A stretch of 59,864 nucleotides of DNA, from assembly GCA_963204975.1 (NCBI GenBank), contig CAUJJC010000130.1:1-59864 (forward strand). The letters run 5' to 3'. The stretch is from Verrucomicrobiota bacterium. GTDB taxonomy: Bacteria; Verrucomicrobiota; Verrucomicrobiia; Verrucomicrobiales; Verrucomicrobiaceae. Of this stretch, positions 1 through 8,736 are shown in pieces. Both the position numbers and the translations under genes were made by a program. The notes under the pieces were generated by a model, which had not been told where the DNA came from, did not search any database, and worked only from the letters and a program-made list of their open reading frames with translations. How positions within the stretch are numbered: the first letter of the stretch is position 1; each line of letters begins with the position of its first letter.

Positions 1-316
1 CATCGCGCTCCCAAATGGCGCGAGCGCAGAACTTGGGCCGCCGCTTGGGCACTTTGTCAAAGCGCGCCAGGACAATGACCGTCGGCACTCGAATGCCGCC
101 CCGCACGGTGCCAATCGCAAAGTCTGAGTCGCGCACAGGCAGCGTGAGCCATTCGTCCCAGGTGACGGGCCTCATCTCCTCGCCCAAGGTGATGTCTAGC
201 GCGGTGGCCGAGCCGTTGACTAGCATGGAAAAGGTCTCAACCGGCGTTTTCACGTCGATTGCCTGCCAATGTCGATTCAGCACAAGAACTATCGCCCGAT
301 TCAGGATCTCGCTCAT
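1..316 (-). CDS. HNH endonuclease, N-terminal part (runs off the window)
   Basis: The leftward frame starts at the ATG at 316 and stays open to the window edge, giving 105 residues. It opens with a hydrophobic stretch ending LVLNRHWQAIDV, and has RRPKFCARAIWERD just before the edge. These two motifs are typical of a bacterial HNH endonuclease family in which the Cys and His zinc/HNH residues follow directly after the last motif. The catalytic core is therefore outside the window and cannot be checked. The family is usually a stand-alone nuclease of unclear role, sometimes linked to DNA repair or defence. The family call rests on motif recall. Confidence 0.68.
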   Translation of the reverse strand, partial: MSEILNRAIVLVLNRHWQAIDVKTPVETFSMLVNGSATALDITLGEEMRPVTWDEWLTLPVRDSDFAIGTVRGGIRVPTVIVLARFDKVPKRRPKFCARAIWERD

Positions 317-385
317 TTGCAAATGCCTGGTTGAAGGTTCAACCCGCGCTTGTCAGGCGCGGACGGGGGAAAGCTGCTACACCAG

Positions 386-403
386 ACTCGCCTTTTGGCA
401 AGT
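386..403 (-). terminator. Possible hairpin after the metal-binding protein gene
   Basis: A stem of seven pairs (one G-T) with a four-base loop begins at the stop codon of the leftward binding-protein gene. No T run follows on either strand, so it may stabilise the mRNA end rather than terminate transcription. Confidence 0.25.
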
Positions 404-1284
404 CATGGCGCAGTTATCTTCTCCAGCGCCGCCACATTGTCCTTCATCACGCTCAGCCAGTCGCCGCTCCCGGGCGTGTTCCCGCAGGGATCAAAGACGA
501 TGCTCTGAAGCCCCAGCGTCTGCACCTTGGCCACGGATTCCTTGGCCGGTTCGCCCTCCCAGATCATCCATTTCGCAGCGTGCGCGGTCAGGATCTTTTT
601 GAGGTCAGCCATTTGTTCGGCTGTGGGCACTTCTTCAGGCTCCCAGAGCACGTCCTTCAGATGGAGGGCGTAACGACGGGCGAAGTATTGATACACCGGA
701 TGACTGGCCACGAGTGGTTGATTGGCCAGTTTCTTGCCTGCGGCGAGAAGCCGGGTATCCAGGGCCTCGATGTCCGCACGGAGGGCTGCGAAATTCTTCT
801 CGATCTCGTCCTTCGCAGCGGGCAACTTCTTGGTCAGTGCCTCACTCACGGCCTTGGCCTGTGTGATCGCCTGCTGGAGGTCGAGCCACGTCGTAAACGC
901 GGTGCCGCTATGCGAATGCTCGCCGCCGGGACCATGCGAGTGCTTGGTCGCATTCGCCACCACGATGAACTTGTCCTTGAACCCGGCAGCGGTGTCCACC
1001 GTCTTGCGGCGAGGCAGTGTCACCTTATCTGCCCACTTCGAGTAGGTGGCACCATTCATGAGGATCACATCAGCCTTCTGGAAGGCCGCCACCTCGTCAT
1101 CCTTCGGCTTCCAGAAGGCAGGGTCTTCATCCGCAGAAACGGGATAAACGATCTCGACATGAGCGCCTGCGAGGCGCTCCGTGAAATACTTCAAGGGGTA
1201 ATTGGCCACAGCAACCCGGACGGGAGCTTCGGCAACAACCAGTCCAAACGGCACGAACAGCAAGGCAGCGAACAGTGTTTTCAT
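403..1284 (-). CDS. Metal ABC transporter substrate-binding protein (ZnuA-like)
   Basis: Exported lipocalin-sized cluster A-I binding protein, about 293 residues, expected to capture Zn2+ or Mn2+ for an ABC importer. It starts with a Sec signal peptide (MKTLFAALLFVPFG). It carries a short His-rich loop (HSHGPGGEHSHS) before FTTWLDL, the position of the ZnuA zinc-sensing loop. HPVYQYF supplies a likely His ligand and FDPCG lies near the C-terminal ligand site. The first canonical ligand region reads DPAFWKP instead of a DPHH/DPHxYE type sequence, a variant also recalled from other relatives. The start at 1284 has GGA eight bases upstream; 1290 is an alternative. No permease gene lies nearby, and a zinc-type ATPase is encoded about 25 kb away. 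Metal preference cannot be read from the sequence. Confidence 0.8.
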   Translation of the reverse strand: MKTLFAALLFVPFGLVVAEAPVRVAVANYPLKYFTERLAGAHVEIVYPVSADEDPAFWKPKDDEVAAFQKADVILMNGATYSKWADKVTLPRRKTVDTAAGFKDKFIVVANATKHSHGPGGEHSHSGTAFTTWLDLQQAITQAKAVSEALTKKLPAAKDEIEKNFAALRADIEALDTRLLAAGKKLANQPLVASHPVYQYFARRYALHLKDVLWEPEEVPTAEQMADLKKILTAHAAKWMIWEGEPAKESVAKVQTLGLQSIVFDPCGNTPGSGDWLSVMKDNVAALEKITAP

Positions 1285-1333
1285 AGACATGATCCAAACT
1301 CTACGAACGCACCTCATCTAACGGCAGACGAAA

Positions 1334-4180
1334 TCACTTGAGCCGCTTCACCCGGATGTCTTTGAACTGGCCGGTGTTGCCGTTCTTCGTCTGCCACTCA
1401 AAGCCGATGATGCCTTCCTGCATGCGGCCATGGCCTTCATCGGTGAGTTCCAGCACCTGCTTGCCATTGATGTAGTGCTGGACCTTGTTGCCTTGGGCGA
1501 CGATGCGCAAATCGTTCCACTGGTCGAACTTCATGCCCTTCGCCTCAGTCAGGCCCTCAGGGAACACATTGTCCTGGGCTTCGAGGTTGGCCTTCTTCAC
1601 GTCAGCGTGGTCCTTCACTTTCACCGTCTGTCCCGACTTGCCCAAGTCATTGCGGACACCGCCTTCATAGAGCCCGCCCAGCCTTTGCCTCTGTCCGGCA
1701 TCCAGATCGAACTGATAGCCATTGACGCCCGGCCCGTCGCCGTTGCGCCCGGTGATGTAGGCTCGATAAAAAATGCCGGTGTTCGTTCCGCCTTTGGAGC
1801 GGAATTTCAGTGTCAGTTCAAAATCGCCGACGGTGCCTTCCTTCCAGACGAGATGGCAGTTGCCGTTGCTAGCACCATTGGGATCACCTTTGGCAGTGAG
1901 TGCATCTTCCTTCACCGACCAGAACTTGCTGGCTCCTTCCCAGCCCGCAAGATCACGGCCATTGAAAATGTCGCGCTCTTCGCCCACAGGGAAGTCGGCC
2001 AGTGCTTTGTTCTTCGATGGGTTCAGCACGCCGGGTTTTGGCGTGTTGAAGTAATAGTCACGCAGATCTTTGTCGAGCAAGGTGGCTTGATCGTCTTTCT
2101 GTGGAGTGGAGATGAGAATCACCTCGGCCAGCTTGCCCGAGAACTGCCTAGCTCGATCAGGATCAGCGCTGCCGACTTCCAATGAAGCGAGCGGACCCGA
2201 TGGCGAACTCGCACTGGCCGTTGCCGAGTGCGTCATACCCCGCTGATCACGAGTGCGCAGGCGCATTTCTCCCTTGTTCCCATCCCAGGTCAGAATCGCG
2301 ATGGAAGGCTTGGTCGCATCCACACCGCCGGAGGTGATCTTGGCCTCGCCGGACGGCTGCTTCACTTTCACTTCGATGCTGCGGCTTTCGGTGATGCCCA
2401 GTGTGACCTCAGTCTGCCCATCAATCGAGGCAAGCTTCATAACGCGGGCGGGCAACTGCTTGTCATCCGCCTGAAAAACGACGGCCAAAGTGAGCCCTGG
2501 CTGACCCGGAGCGATCTCACCACCAAAGGGGAACTTCGCCGCATTCTGATCGCTGTTCAGCGAGCGCATGACCATGGGCTTGCCCGCCTTGCTCTTGAAG
2601 TCCAGGGCTCCACGATTGTCTTTGATGGCTTTGTCCGAAGTGTTCCAAGTGATGCGCTCAGGACTGGAGTCTGGCGAGTATCCCACGGAGATGAGAGGAG
2701 TATTGGCTCCCACTTTGCTGACATCTTCCAGGATGGAAACCGTGTTGCCCCCATCAATGTTCGGCGAAGGACTGCCGTTGGAAAGGTAGCCGTGACGGGC
2801 AACGGCTGCCATCACATGAAACACGCGAGCCGCATCGGGCTGTGGAAAGGGACGCTCTTGAGGAAACAGATCCTCGCGCGCTTCGCCGATTTGCACACTG
2901 GAGGGAGGCGGGGCCGCCTTGCCCGTGTCTTTTTTCTCTCCGCCGCTGAGGGCAAAAACCGCGATGAGGATCAATGCCAGGGCACCCGCGCCGATGTAGA
3001 TGAATTTCTTATCGGGCGCGGCGGTGCTTGTCGGCTTCGCTGGAGCACCACCGGCTTTCACTGGCTGTGCAGGTCTGGTCTGCGGCCCCATCAGGCGCTG
3101 GGGGGCAGGGGCTACAGGCACTGCTACGGGCACCGGCTGTTCGACCACCGGAGTCGCTACTGGCACCTGCGACTGCGTGACGACCGGCACGGACGAGCTG
3201 GTCACATGCGGGTAGTAGGCTCCCGTCTGCACTGGCACATGCCCGGTGGGCGATTGATAAACCGGCACGGGGCCTGTGTTGTAAGCTCCTGGCGCACCAT
3301 AGCCGTAGCCGTAATTCATCGGCATCCACGGCATCATGCCGGGCGCGGGCGGTAGCTTTTCCCAGGCGCGGAATTCCTCGATCGCCTGCTGAGCACCGGA
3401 GGGGCGGTCATCGGGCTTGCACGCCATGAGACGCATCACCCAGTAAGTCAGCCATTGTGGCAGATGCGGGCAGAGCTGGTGCAGGGGGAGCAGATCGTGG
3501 TCGATGTGCTTGTCGATGACTTCATTCACCGTCTTGCCATCGAAAGCCTTTCGACCGGAAACGGCTTCATAAAACACGCAGCCCAGGGCGTAGAGATCCG
3601 TGCGGACATCCGTGGGCTCGCGAGAGAGCTGCTCGGGTGCCATGTAATGAATGGAGCCCATCACACTGCCTTCCTGATCCTCGGTCTGCTTGCGCGCGGC
3701 GAGGCCTGTGCGGGCGAGGCCGAAGTCGATGATCTTCGCCTGGAATCGTCCACCAGGCAGACGCTCCACCTTGATGTTCTCCGGCTTGATGTCGCGATGC
3801 AGGATGCGGAGATTGTGCGCGGCGAGCAATGCCTCAAGGGTCTGCTCAGCCAACTGCTTGAAGTCCTCCATCATCAGCGGACCACGAGCAATGGTGTCGG
3901 CCAGATCCGGCCCTTCCAGCAACTCCATCACCATGAAAAGGCCTTCGTCGTCATTGCCCACATCGAAGATGGTGACGATGTTCGCATTGCGCAACGAAGC
4001 CAGCATGTCGGCCTCCCGCCGCAGTTCCTCCATGTTCGGATCGGTGCTCGATGTCTCATTGGCCGTGAGCAGTCGCTTAATCGCCACCCACCGCTTGAGC
4101 TGCGTATCATACGCCCGGAAGACGGCACCATTGCCGCCGGCACCGAGCTGTTCATGGATGGTATATCGCTGTTCCGCCAT
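1334..4180 (-). CDS. Transmembrane Ser/Thr kinase fused to DUF1080 domain
   Basis: About 948 residues from the ATG at 4180. An upstream ATG at 4240 would add 20 hydrophobic residues ahead of MAEQRYTIHEQLG, but kinases of this type normally begin at the shorter start. The kinase domain (about 6-275) has the Gly-rich loop GAGGNGAV, VAIK lysine, HRDIKPEN, DFGLAR and APE, so it should be active. A Pro/Val/Gln/Tyr-rich linker follows, then one membrane helix at about 392-412. The outside part holds a LamG-like beta region and ends with a DUF1080 domain (about 750-948; FNGRDLAGWEG, GTNTGIFYRAY, DQWNDLRI). The layout suggests a sensor kinase whose exported end binds a glycan. DUF1080 homologues include 3-keto-disaccharide hydrolases; whether this copy is catalytic is unknown. 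The gene is divergent from aspS. Confidence 0.87.
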   Translation of the reverse strand: MAEQRYTIHEQLGAGGNGAVFRAYDTQLKRWVAIKRLLTANETSSTDPNMEELRREADMLASLRNANIVTIFDVGNDDEGLFMVMELLEGPDLADTIARGPLMMEDFKQLAEQTLEALLAAHNLRILHRDIKPENIKVERLPGGRFQAKIIDFGLARTGLAARKQTEDQEGSVMGSIHYMAPEQLSREPTDVRTDLYALGCVFYEAVSGRKAFDGKTVNEVIDKHIDHDLLPLHQLCPHLPQWLTYWVMRLMACKPDDRPSGAQQAIEEFRAWEKLPPAPGMMPWMPMNYGYGYGAPGAYNTGPVPVYQSPTGHVPVQTGAYYPHVTSSSVPVVTQSQVPVATPVVEQPVPVAVPVAPAPQRLMGPQTRPAQPVKAGGAPAKPTSTAAPDKKFIYIGAGALALILIAVFALSGGEKKDTGKAAPPPSSVQIGEAREDLFPQERPFPQPDAARVFHVMAAVARHGYLSNGSPSPNIDGGNTVSILEDVSKVGANTPLISVGYSPDSSPERITWNTSDKAIKDNRGALDFKSKAGKPMVMRSLNSDQNAAKFPFGGEIAPGQPGLTLAVVFQADDKQLPARVMKLASIDGQTEVTLGITESRSIEVKVKQPSGEAKITSGGVDATKPSIAILTWDGNKGEMRLRTRDQRGMTHSATASASSPSGPLASLEVGSADPDRARQFSGKLAEVILISTPQKDDQATLLDKDLRDYYFNTPKPGVLNPSKNKALADFPVGEERDIFNGRDLAGWEGASKFWSVKEDALTAKGDPNGASNGNCHLVWKEGTVGDFELTLKFRSKGGTNTGIFYRAYITGRNGDGPGVNGYQFDLDAGQRQRLGGLYEGGVRNDLGKSGQTVKVKDHADVKKANLEAQDNVFPEGLTEAKGMKFDQWNDLRIVAQGNKVQHYINGKQVLELTDEGHGRMQEGIIGFEWQTKNGNTGQFKDIRVKRLK

Positions 4181-4414
4181 TCCGAGAGGGAAGAGAAGGA
4201 TTGGGAAAAAGAGTGCCGAGACTAGCAGGACGCTCCGCATCTGCCAATCTCCATTATTCGGATGATCTCCGTGATCATTTCATCCGACATCGGGAAAACT
4301 AGGAACCGTCACATCGCTTCACCTCTTGCTTGCAGACGGCCATCGTGGTGCTCCCGGCGCTTGCACTTCCGCCAAATCTCCCGACTTTGCGCGCCCTTTT
4401 AAGTCCCACTCGCC

Positions 4415-6247
4415 ATGATCCCCAACGTCTATCGCTCGCTCCACTGCAACGCCCTGCGCGAATCCCACATCGGCCAGACCGTCACGCTTGCCGGTTGGGT
4501 CAATTCCGCGCGCGATCATGGCGGCGTCATCTTCATCGACCTCCGCGACCGCGAAGGCATGACGCAGGTCGTGTTCCGCCCCGAGGAGAATGCCGAGATC
4601 GCCCAGCGCAGCCACGAGCTGCGTGACGAAGACGTGGTGCAGATCGTGGGTCGCGTGGAGAAGCGCCTTGCGGGCACGGAGAACACCAAGATCGCGACGG
4701 GCTCCGTCGAAGTCGTGGCCGTCGAGTTGAAGATCATCAACAAGGCCGACGTGCTGCCTTTCCAGCTCGACCGCGAGCTGAGCAACGAGGACCTGCGCAT
4801 GAAGTATCGCTACCTCGATCTTCGTCGCGAGCGCATGAACAAGAACATCCGCATGCGCCACAAGATCACCTTCGCCGCGCGGAACTACCTGGACCAGAAC
4901 GGCTTCTGCGAAGTCGAGACCCCGATCCTTTCCAACCCGACGCCCGAAGGCGCACGCGACTTCCTCGTGCCTGCCCGTCTCAGCCCCAGCAAGTTCTTCG
5001 CGCTGCCGCAGGCTCCGCAGCAATACAAGCAGCTGCTCATGGTCGCTGGCCTTGAGCGCTACTTCCAAGTCGCTCGTTGCTTCCGTGACGAAGACCTGCG
5101 CGCGGATCGTCAGCCCGAGTTCACCCAGATTGATATCGAAGCCAGCTTCGTGAAGCAGGACGACATCATCACGCTCGTGGAAGGTCTGCTCGCTTCCATG
5201 TTCAAGGCTGGCCAAGGCGTTGACATCCCGCTTCCTTTCCCGCGCATGACCTATGCCGACGCGATGGATCGCTACGGCAGCGACAAGCCGGACACGCGCT
5301 ACGGCATGGAGATCACCGACCTCGCGGACGTGTTCGCCAACACCGGCTTCAAGATCTTCAAAGGCGTGCTCGAGCGCGGTGAAGTGGTGCGCGCGATCAA
5401 TTGCAAAGGCTTCGCCGGCATCACCACCGGCCAGATGAACCGCCTCAACGAACTCGCTCACGAAGCCGGTCTGCCGGAAGCCGTGAAGCAGCTCGCCTAC
5501 ATCAAGATCGAAGGCGGCGAATATAAGAGCCCGCTGTGGAAGGTCTTCTCCGATGAAGAGAAAGCCGCGCTCACCTCGAAGCTCGACATGGGCGAAAGCG
5601 ATCTCATTTTCTTCGTCGCCGGTCCAAAGGACATGGTCAGCAACGTCCTCGGCCGCACCCGCACCGAAGTCGCCAGCATGATGGAACTCAACAAGGACAG
5701 CACGAAGCTGAACTTCCTCTGGGTCGTGGATTTCCCGCTGCTCGCCTACAGCCCCGAAGAGCAGACCTGGGTCGCCGTTCACCATCCCTTCACCCGCCCG
5801 AACGCCGAAGACGAAGCCCTGCTCGGCACTGACAACGCCAAGGTTCGCGCCGAAGCCTACGACGTGGTGCTCAACGGCTACGAACTCGGCGGCGGCTCCA
5901 TCCGAATCCACGAGTCCGACTTGCAGGCGAAGATGTTCGGCATCCTCGGCGTCACGCCCGAAGAGCAGCAGATCAAGTTCCGCCACATCCTCGAAGCCTT
6001 CAAATTCGGTGCCCCTCCGCATGGCGGCCTCGCGCTCGGCCTGGATCGTATCGCGATGCTCATCGCCGGTGAAGACAGCATCCGCGAAGTGATCGCCTTC
6101 CCGAAGAACAACAAGGCGCTCGACCTCATGACCGACTCGCCCACGAATGTGGACTTCAAGCAACTGCGCGAACTCTACATCCAGAGCACCTTCAAGCCGA
6201 AAAGTAGCCCAGTTGCGCCGCAACTGGAGTCTCAGGCCGAAGGATAA
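4415..6247 (+). CDS. aspS: Aspartate--tRNA ligase, probably non-discriminating
   Basis: Class II aminoacyl-tRNA synthetase that charges tRNA-Asp (610 residues; E. coli has 590). The N-terminal OB fold has GWVNSARDHGG and the catalytic core has EGARDFLVPAR, FRDEDLRADRQPEF (motif 2) and GLALGLDRIAML (motif 3), with the bacterial GAD insertion between. His35 and Gly88 lie at the anticodon-binding positions that in Pseudomonas mark a non-discriminating enzyme, where E. coli has Leu and Lys. This one may also make Asp-tRNA-Asn for amidation by GatCAB. The C-terminus is odd: after LYIQSTFKPK the last 14 or so residues are encoded by a REP palindrome, which has displaced the ancestral stop codon. 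Catalytic residues are not affected. Confidence 0.96.
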   Translation: MIPNVYRSLHCNALRESHIGQTVTLAGWVNSARDHGGVIFIDLRDREGMTQVVFRPEENAEIAQRSHELRDEDVVQIVGRVEKRLAGTENTKIATGSVEVVAVELKIINKADVLPFQLDRELSNEDLRMKYRYLDLRRERMNKNIRMRHKITFAARNYLDQNGFCEVETPILSNPTPEGARDFLVPARLSPSKFFALPQAPQQYKQLLMVAGLERYFQVARCFRDEDLRADRQPEFTQIDIEASFVKQDDIITLVEGLLASMFKAGQGVDIPLPFPRMTYADAMDRYGSDKPDTRYGMEITDLADVFANTGFKIFKGVLERGEVVRAINCKGFAGITTGQMNRLNELAHEAGLPEAVKQLAYIKIEGGEYKSPLWKVFSDEEKAALTSKLDMGESDLIFFVAGPKDMVSNVLGRTRTEVASMMELNKDSTKLNFLWVVDFPLLAYSPEEQTWVAVHHPFTRPNAEDEALLGTDNAKVRAEAYDVVLNGYELGGGSIRIHESDLQAKMFGILGVTPEEQQIKFRHILEAFKFGAPPHGGLALGLDRIAMLIAGEDSIREVIAFPKNNKALDLMTDSPTNVDFKQLRELYIQSTFKPKSSPVAPQLESQAEG

Positions 6248-6293
6248 GCTTTTCGTCGAATCGAAGCCCCCAGTTGCGGCGCAACTGGACTAC
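6204..6293. repeat. REP-like inverted pair 1, at the aspS 3' end
   Basis: Two copies of a 24-base unit face each other: GTAG plus the palindrome CCAGTTGCG-C-CGCAACTGG at 6204-6227, and its reverse complement at 6270-6293 (GTAGT variant), separated by 42 bases. Each palindrome is a 9-bp stem with one loop base. The left copy lies inside aspS and encodes its last residues; the right copy ends four bases before the transposase ATG. The asymmetric GTAG foot next to a hairpin is the classic REP layout recognised by RAYT enzymes. The pair could also act as a transcription end or mRNA stabiliser. Confidence 0.88.
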
Positions 6294-6296
6294 TAT

Positions 6297-6965
6297 ATGC
6301 CGTTCCAGTTCTTCAACCCGAACGAGCCTCTCGGCATCACACAGCGGCATCTGCCTCATTGGGAACAACGCGACGCCTACTACTTCCTCACTTGGCGCAC
6401 GGCGGATTCGTTGCCCCGAGAGATCATCGAGCAATGGCATCGCGAACGCGACGTTTGGCTGGTGGCTCACGGCATTGATGCGGCTCAGGATGACTGGCAA
6501 CGCGAGGTCGAACTTCTACCAGACGACCTCCACCAGGAATTCTACCGCACCTTCACCGCGAAGTGGCACGAGCACCTGGATGAGTGCCACGGCGAGTGCT
6601 TACTACGCCAGCCCGAGATCAGCGCCGTCGTAGCCTCGAATCTGCGACACTTCGATGGCTGCAAATACGAGCTGGATTCCTTCGTCGTCATGCCGAACCA
6701 CGTGCATGTGCTCGTCGGCATCGCGGGCAGGAACACCATGCGTGCACAGTGTCGGAACTGGAAGAAATACACCGCCACCGTCATCAACGACCGCCTCGGA
6801 CGCAGCGGACAGTTCTGGCAGTGGGAAAACTACGATCACCTCGTGCGCAGCGCTGGGAGTCTGGCGAAGTTTCGCGACTACATCGAGAAGAACCCCGTGA
6901 AGGCCAAGCTACGCCCCAGCGAGTATGTGTTGTATGTGAAACCGCTGCCGTCAGTGCCCCCATAG
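6297..6965 (+). CDS. REP-associated tyrosine transposase (RAYT, Y1 HUH)
   Basis: Single-strand DNA endonuclease of the Y1 transposase family, 222 residues. The HUH metal site is MPNHVHVLV (His135 and His137) and the likely nucleophile is Tyr195 in FRDYIEKNPVKAKL, the usual place on the C-terminal helix. The frame is open further upstream, but those codons lie in the aspS tail and REP sequence; the ATG used here starts four bases after the right REP unit and gives a family-length protein. The stop codon TAG falls in the GTAG foot of the next REP unit. All motifs are intact, so the enzyme may be active. It is a domesticated or self-mobilising element bracketed by its presumed substrates. Confidence 0.9.
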   Translation: MPFQFFNPNEPLGITQRHLPHWEQRDAYYFLTWRTADSLPREIIEQWHRERDVWLVAHGIDAAQDDWQREVELLPDDLHQEFYRTFTAKWHEHLDECHGECLLRQPEISAVVASNLRHFDGCKYELDSFVVMPNHVHVLVGIAGRNTMRAQCRNWKKYTATVINDRLGRSGQFWQWENYDHLVRSAGSLAKFRDYIEKNPVKAKLRPSEYVLYVKPLPSVPP

Positions 6966-7053
6966 TAGCCCAGTTGCGCCGCAACTGGTCCCTCCACCGA
7001 AGCCAGGACCCATCGCCATTCCGAAGACTCCAGTTGCGGCGCAACTGGGCTAC
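6965..7053. repeat. REP-like inverted pair 2, downstream of the transposase
   Basis: The same 24-base unit occurs at 6965-6988 (GTAG then palindrome) and in reverse complement at 7030-7053, ending CTAC. Both 19-base palindrome cores match pair 1 exactly apart from the orientation-dependent central base. The first GTAG overlaps the transposase stop codon. Confidence 0.88.
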
Positions 7054-7073
7054 TTTGCTCCGCCACCCGGAAG

Positions 7074-8547
7074 TCAGGCGGTGGTCGCACAGTGCTGCCA
7101 GACGAGGATGTGAAGCGCCTGTTTGAGGGCTTTCTCGGAGGCGTTGTCGCCCTCGTGGGGTGTCAGGAGTTCGGCCAAAACCTTCCTAACCTCGGGCGAG
7201 TAGAGGCCATGGTCCGCACCGCGTGGCGACTGGAACGGGCCAGCAAGGACGATAGCGACGGAGCTTTCAGTTCGCGCAATAGAACGCCCGCTATGATCGC
7301 GCTGCCGCGAATCTTCTCTTGTTGCGCCCATTGGCTCATGATCCTCGCCGCCAGCATGCGCACGACGGCGTCCTCGTCTTCCAGCAGCTTGAGCAGCGCG
7401 GGCAGCGCATCAGCACCCGGCGGTTTGACCATTCGCTTGAATTCACTGTTGCCGTTGACCAATCCTATGGCCACGGAGTCGGACTTTCTCCCCTGTCGCC
7501 AGAGGCCAAAGGCTGCCCAGGCCTTCACATCGGAATCTATGTCTTTCTCAAAGATGCCTGCCAAACGATCCGTGACCGTGGCATCCAAACGTTGCACCAG
7601 GGCGACCAAACGCACCGCCTCCATTCGAACCTCCCAGCTATGGTGGGACGCAAGAGTAAGGAGTCAGGCTTGGGCAACCGGGCTGGGCGCAGCCTCAATC
7701 GGTTTGAGCGCCTCGACCAAGCTAGAACGCACTTCCTCATGCGTGATTGCGCTCAAGCGATCTGCGGTAGCGCAGAGAATCGCATCCACCTGCTGCTGAC
7801 GCAGCCCAACCTGATCAGCCAGACAGCCCAAGGCCAGGCGCAGGGAACCGCACAGGTAAGGCTCTAGTGGATCTCACCGAGCGCGCAACTACGGGCAAGG
7901 CGCTTCACCAGCGTGGTCTTGCCAGAGCCGGGACCTCCGAGAAGCACTGCAGGTCCGACTTCTCTGAGCATCTGACCTGGAGCGCGGGCCTGATCGGCTG
8001 TGTGTTTCCACTCGCGATTGGCGTCCGATGCCTCCAATGCCGCAAGCAACTCGCCGCGTTGCGTGTCATCAGCCCTGGCGATTCGATCGTGAAGATCGCG
8101 CTCCTTCTCGAACCGTGCTCCTTCGCGTTCCTCCGCCGTCACCTTGAGGTCCACAAAGATGTCATCCAGCGGCAACGGCACGAACTTGCTCTCCTGGATG
8201 CCTTTGAAGTCGGCGTAGTAGAACTTGTTTGCCGTCCGCACCATGTAGAGCCACTCGGCGAAATCCTCCGCAGCAGTGCGGATTCCCGGCTCATCATACG
8301 TCGTGGGTTCTGTCTGGCTCAGCGCCTGCGCGATCTGCGCCGTGTGCGTGTGCATCGCCTCGAGCAAGGCCTTGCGCTCCTGATACTGATCCTGCGCCAA
8401 GTCGTCCTGAAGCTCGATCAAAGGCTGTGCTAGAGCTTCCAGTCCAATGCTGGTGCCGGGAATCGTGGTCAGCGTGGACAAGCCTTTGAGAAGACCCTTG
8501 AGGTAAGGCCAGGCAAGACTCGGTTCGCCAAAGTTAAGGAGGCTCAT
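7074..8547 (-). pseudogene. Decayed NACHT-HEAT STAND NTPase
   Basis: Remains of a signal-transducing ATPase of the kind used in antiphage defence. The 5' part (8547 down to the TAG at 7864-7866) encodes about 227 residues: an uncharacterised N-terminal domain, then the Walker A loop GGPGSGKTTLVKRLARS, after which the frame ends. The rest of the NACHT domain (Walker B, sensors, winged helix) is absent. Reading resumes in another frame at 7867 (LEPYLCGSLRLALG), hits an in-frame TGA at 7664-7666, continues through helical HEAT-like repeats (SWEVRMEAVRLVALV; DEDAVVRMLAARIM), then shifts frame again in about 7200-7300 and ends at 7074. At least three lesions are therefore present: a central deletion, a nonsense codon and a frameshift. 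The TGA could be a sequencing error, but the missing centre could not. Confidence 0.75.
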
Positions 8548-8736
8548 AGTTTGAAGGGAGGCTTGAGGGACGCGGGACCAACATGCTGCCATGCGAACAA
8601 GCACGACGAATTGAAACGAGTAAGTTCACTGGGTTCAAGCGGACAACCATGGCCGAAAGCTGGACGTCGCGCGTATGCAAGCACCACTTACCTTTCAGGA
8701 TCGACAGCGGGGATTCAAGTCGCTAGGCTCCCCATC

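Larger units (their letters stand above)
6204..7053. mobile_element. RAYT/REP unit
   Basis: Composite unit: inverted REP pair, RAYT gene, inverted REP pair. Spacers inside the two pairs are nearly equal (42 and 41 bases) but unrelated in sequence. Orientation of the four palindromes is symmetric about the gene. No target duplication or other insertion-sequence terminus is visible, as expected for this family. The unit sits at the junction between a housekeeping gene and a decayed defence-type gene. Confidence 0.75.

Noticed and set aside
4180..4240. Upstream start of the kinase with a signal-peptide-like extension
   Set aside because: It would place the kinase domain outside the cell; the ATG at 4180 starts the normal kinase N-terminus.
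4319..6223. Long leftward frame (634 codons) opposite aspS
   Set aside because: It mirrors the aspS reading frame in a G+C-rich gene; its product is a low-complexity His/Asp/Val-rich chain with no domain, and aspS on the other strand is certain.
6147..6296. Upstream part of the transposase frame as its N-terminus
   Set aside because: These codons lie in the aspS end and the REP palindrome; family length begins at the ATG at 6297.
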